Below, piece by piece: positions 7,751 to 10,422 of a stretch of 10,422 nt of DNA. The notes under the pieces are model-generated. The model worked only from the letters and a program-made list of their open reading frames with translations. It ran no database searches and was not told the origin of the DNA. Made by a program: the position numbers and the translations under genes. The DNA comes from Saccoglossus kowalevskii (lineage: Eukaryota > Hemichordata > Enteropneusta > Harrimaniidae), in NCBI RefSeq assembly GCF_000003605.2, contig NW_003150767.1:118649-129070 (forward strand). Reading direction: 5' to 3'. How positions within the stretch are numbered: position 1 is the stretch's first letter; each line of letters begins with the position of its first letter.

Positions 7751-7985
7751 TTAACTTTTTCACCACCAGACCTTCTGTCCCAAATTTTTGTGCACTTTTT
7801 TCATATTCTTCAATATTTCTGGAAATGAATTTTGGAACCAACAGACACAATTTGAATAAATTTTCAGTTTTTACTCAAAAAATTTGGCTATTTTTGTCCC
7901 AATCTTCTGAAGGAAAGTGCAGACTATAAACAGGACTCTTTTTGAATTTGTGATGAAATGAGGGAGCTGGTGGTGAAAAGGTTAA
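7751..7985. mobile_element. MITE-like element with TTAA ends, copy 2
   Basis: The element is 235 bp, the same length as copy 1. Its terminal inverted repeats are TTAACTTTTTCACCACCAG (7751-7769) and CTGGTGGTGAAAAGGTTAA (7967-7985), 19 bases with one mismatch. TTAA at both ends again fits a piggyBac-type target site. The inside carries no open frame. Blocks shared with copy 1 in the same order and orientation include TTCTGTCCCAAATTTTTGTG near the left, AATTTTGG then CAGACA in the middle, CTATTTTTGT later and AGGAAAGTG toward the right. The inverted repeats are better preserved than in copy 1, so this copy may be the younger one. Confidence 0.75.
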
Positions 7986-8089
7986 AACCATTATCAATAC
8001 CTTCTTGCTTGTGCAGATCACAATTGATTATACAAAGAAGGTGAAATTATCAATTTTATTGTTCAATTAACTCCTCGCAAAGTGAGCTG

Positions 8090-8120
8090 TGTTAATATAT
8101 ACCTGCAAAATATATTAACA
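8090..8120. repeat. Perfect 11-bp inverted repeat with 9-nt loop
   Basis: TGTTAATATAT (8090-8100) and ATATATTAACA (8110-8120) are exact reverse complements around ACCTGCAAA. The arms are AT-rich, so chance is a real possibility. No flanking duplication marks it as an element end. Confidence 0.7.
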
Positions 8121-9122
8121 AACTTAAACCGAATAACAAAAATAAAGGAGCTAATTTCCATGAAAATCCTGCGCTTTACACATATTTGTCTTGGAAATAC
8201 TAAGGTTTATTTTGTAACATTCACACTAGTACCGGTAGAACACTCATGGTTATCTATACATGTCACAACAATTTGATTCTTCACATTTATTATTTATTAA
8301 CCTGACCTTGGCTAGTGGTTAACTTCTCACAAGTTGACATATAGGTACTTTGAAAAGTTAAAAGTTGGTGACCCCAGCCTATTTACATACTTATGATGCC
8401 CTTGTATCCATCATCCTGTTGTCATGATCACATCTCCAATTTCATACTGTCTCCATTCAACATTGTCCTCTCATCTCATCATCAACTATATATTTTCAAC
8501 TTCTTCTTGAAAACCAGTAGCTTTATGGGTTTCATACTTGCTACAAATGTACTGGGGTTGGTTCTTTCTTAGATTTATTCATTTTGATACAATATCATCA
8601 ATTCTTTAATTTAAGCAAATATTTTTGTCATTTTTGGTAAAAGATGCTATTTTCAACATCTTCATTTTCTGTTCACTGCAATGTAAAAACAGAGCAAACA
8701 AAGGTCATAGCATTGTAGAGAGGTCAAAACATCGCATGGGATTTGAGAAACACTAAATTAAAGTATGTTGGGGGTACTTCCACACTTAATAATGTGCTAT
8801 ACAATTATATGGTAGTCAATTTTGATGAAGTAAGGGTATTTCAATGAAATATTTCCTCCTCAGAATTGATCAAAATAATAAATTCATATTCAAAATCAAT
8901 TTGTCAATTTTTGCAACAGACGCTCGGTCTCTCAGTAAATGAAAATTCACATATCATTTTGATAATTTATATGTAAGCACCTTTGATTGGTCGACATCAG
9001 ATTTGTTCATTTTCATTGACTAATTTGATATTCTTTTGCATCTGAAACAGTGGATATAAACCAATAGCTAAGTCAAGCTAATCATATTACCAGATATTCT
9101 GTCCAATTTGAGATATCTTAAA

Positions 9123-9150
9123 AAAATAAATTAATAAATTTATTTATTTT
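9123..9150. repeat. AT-only near-perfect palindrome
   Basis: AAAATAAATTAAT (9123-9135) pairs with ATTTATTTATTTT (9138-9150) at 12 of 13 positions around AA. It consists only of A and T, so it could unwind or extrude easily, but in such AT-rich DNA it may simply be low-complexity sequence. Confidence 0.6.
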
Positions 9151-9486
9151 GAAAATCAGTATGATTACTTGAGTGTTTGAATTGACCAGGATCTTACCAT
9201 CACGACATCAATATATTATTCATAACCATAGTCAACAGGGTCAATTGCATTCATTGATCATTGTCTGACAGTGGTCAAAATGCCATAGATAGTGATTTAA
9301 TAATCAACACTAAAGCAGGATATGCCTAGGTGATATCAACTTTTTATCACATTTTATCACTCCAAGTGCAAAGAAAATAATTACGCTTATGAATCATAAT
9401 ATTAAATTATGGTTACCATTATAAATAATGGTTAGTATTACTGATTTCTTTTTTAAAGTAAATTTTCAGTCAATATTATTGTGTGT

Positions 9487-9606
9487 TAGTGTCATTGCAC
9501 CATTCAAATATAGTGTCATTGCACCATTCAAATATAGTGTCATTGCACCATTCAAATATAGTGTCATTGCACCATTCAAATATAGTGTCATTGCACCATT
9601 CAAATA
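9487..9606. repeat. 24-bp tandem repeat, five identical copies
   Basis: Units begin at 9487, 9511, 9535, 9559 and 9583 and read TAGTGTCATTGCACCATTCA plus AATA. I see no mismatch between the five copies (120 bp), which points to recent expansion or strong homogenisation. The unit contains TAG, so no open frame runs through it in that register. Confidence 0.97.
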
Positions 9607-9814
9607 AAATTCAATACTGATCACTTCAATAAAAGGACTACGGTCACATGATTAGTTTCTCTGCATTGTGTTTAAACAAGCATAAAATGATATTGTGACA
9701 TTTACTGTACAGTATTAGTAGTGATATTTCTCGCTAAACATCACAACGTTGAATGCACCATGGTCTTGTTATGAATCATAGATGAATGTTGAATGGGTTC
9801 AGTTATTCACAACT
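9607..9814. other. Spacer between two tandem arrays
   Basis: AT-rich DNA with no gene. The 22-bp array begins at its right end. Confidence 0.5.
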
Positions 9815-10422
9815 CAAGTCAGTATATTTCCAATCTCAAGTCAGTATATTTCCAATCTCAAGTCAGTATAATTCCAATCTCAAGTCAGTATATTTCCAAT
9901 CTCAAGTCAGTATATTTCCAATCTCAAGTCAGTATATTTCCAATCTTAAGTTAATATACTTCCAATCTCAAGTCAGTATATTTCCAATCTCAAGTCAGTA
10001 TATTTCTAAACTCAAGTCAGTATATTTCCAATCTCAAGTCAGTATATTTCTAAACTCAAGTCAGTGTATTTCCAATCTCAAGTCAGTATATTTCCAATCT
10101 CAAGTCAGTATATTTCTAAACTCAAGTCAGTATATTTCCAATCTCAAGTCAGTATATTTCTAAACTCAAGTCAGTGTATTTCCAATCTCAAGTCAGTATA
10201 TTTCCAATCTCAAGTCAGTATATTTCCAATCTCAAGTCAGTATATTTCCAATCTCAAGTCAATATATTTCCAATCTCAAGTCAGTATACAGTATTTCTAA
10301 ACTCAAGTCAGTGTATTGCTAAACTCAAGTCAGTATATTTCCAATCTCAAGTCAGTATATTTCTAAACTCAAGTCAGTATATTTCTAAACTCAAGTCAGT
10401 GTATTTCCAATCTCAAGTCAGT
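9815..10422. repeat. 22-bp minisatellite, 27 units and a partial, open at the right edge
   Basis: The main unit is CAAGTCAGTATATTTCCAAT plus CT (type A). A second form ends TTTCTAAACT (type B), and a third has GTGTATTT in place of GTATATTT. Units run in strict 22-base register from 9815 to 10276; the unit at 10277 has a 5-base insertion (27 bases), then the register resumes at 10304 and continues to the window end. Type B appears only from 9991 onward. The blocks 9991-10100 and 10101-10210 are identical five-unit groups (B, A, B, GTGT-form, A), a 110-bp higher-order repeat. Type A lacks stop codons in all plus frames, which explains the open frames at 9786-10163 and 10064-10300; these are not proteins. 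Confidence 0.97.

Larger units (their letters stand above)
7986..9486. other. Long AT-rich stretch without a recognised gene
   Basis: An open frame at 8082-8276 has no coding-like composition and overlaps a palindrome, so I leave it out. Small structures are listed separately (8090-8120 and 9123-9150). Others noted are TTAACC at 8297-8302 facing GGTTAA at 8317-8322, and the short palindrome CCATTAT-AA-ATAATGG near 9417-9432. Apart from these I see no exon with matched splice sites, no RNA gene and no tandem array. Confidence 0.5.

Noticed and set aside
8082-8276. 64-residue open frame
   Set aside because: No coding-like composition, overlaps an AT palindrome, no supporting splice or promoter context.
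8297-8322. TTAACC / GGTTAA pair as a third TTAA element
   Set aside because: Only 26 bases long with 6-base arms and no similarity to the two 235-bp elements.
9786-10300. Open frames with a 22-residue repeat (SQVSIFPIS-like)
   Set aside because: The 22-bp unit has no stop in any plus frame, so a 66-base, 22-residue period arises automatically; the frames end where variant units introduce stops.

Overview
The window looks like AT-rich, mostly non-coding nuclear DNA from an animal. The evidence is the absence of long open frames, intron-like stretches with GT/AG splice signals around short coding-like islands, many minisatellites and microsatellites, and small TTAA-bounded inverted-repeat elements. 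No bacterial operon, rRNA, tRNA, CRISPR array or phage module is visible. The species cannot be named. The repeat style (many unrelated short tandem arrays, MITEs, a dispersed TTCGCTGGGTTTTAATT-like motif) fits a marine invertebrate such as a mollusc or lancelet, but that is only an impression.

Left part (1-4600): a diverged 127-bp tandem repeat at the left edge, then a possible fragment of one plus-strand gene. Two short islands, 1079-1192 and 3762-3848, have acceptor and donor sites, lengths divisible by three and matching phase (phase 1 at every junction), and join into a helix-like, Cys/Leu/Ala-rich peptide. Two weaker candidates, 586-693 and 3982-4044, keep the same phase. I do not recognise the protein family. 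The large putative intron 1193-3761 holds a 43-bp minisatellite, a 55-bp minisatellite and a compound tetra/pentanucleotide microsatellite.

Middle (4600-8000): no convincing gene. It contains a 13-bp-arm hairpin, several copies of the dispersed motif, a partly duplicated block, a 45-bp minisatellite that is stop-free in five of six frames, a candidate CTCF-type motif, and two related MITE-like elements. Each element is exactly 235 bp and is bounded by TTAA plus terminal inverted repeats, as expected for piggyBac-type non-autonomous elements.

Right part (8000-10422): unannotated AT-rich DNA with two small palindromes, a 24-bp repeat in five identical copies, and a 22-bp minisatellite of at least 27 units that runs off the right edge and shows a 110-bp higher-order pattern.

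The long open frames at 6442-6878 and 9786-10300 are by-products of repeat units that lack stop codons and should not be read as proteins. I found no evidence of a new multi-gene system. The most useful leads are the MITE pair, the higher-order 22-bp array and the phase-consistent exon chain.
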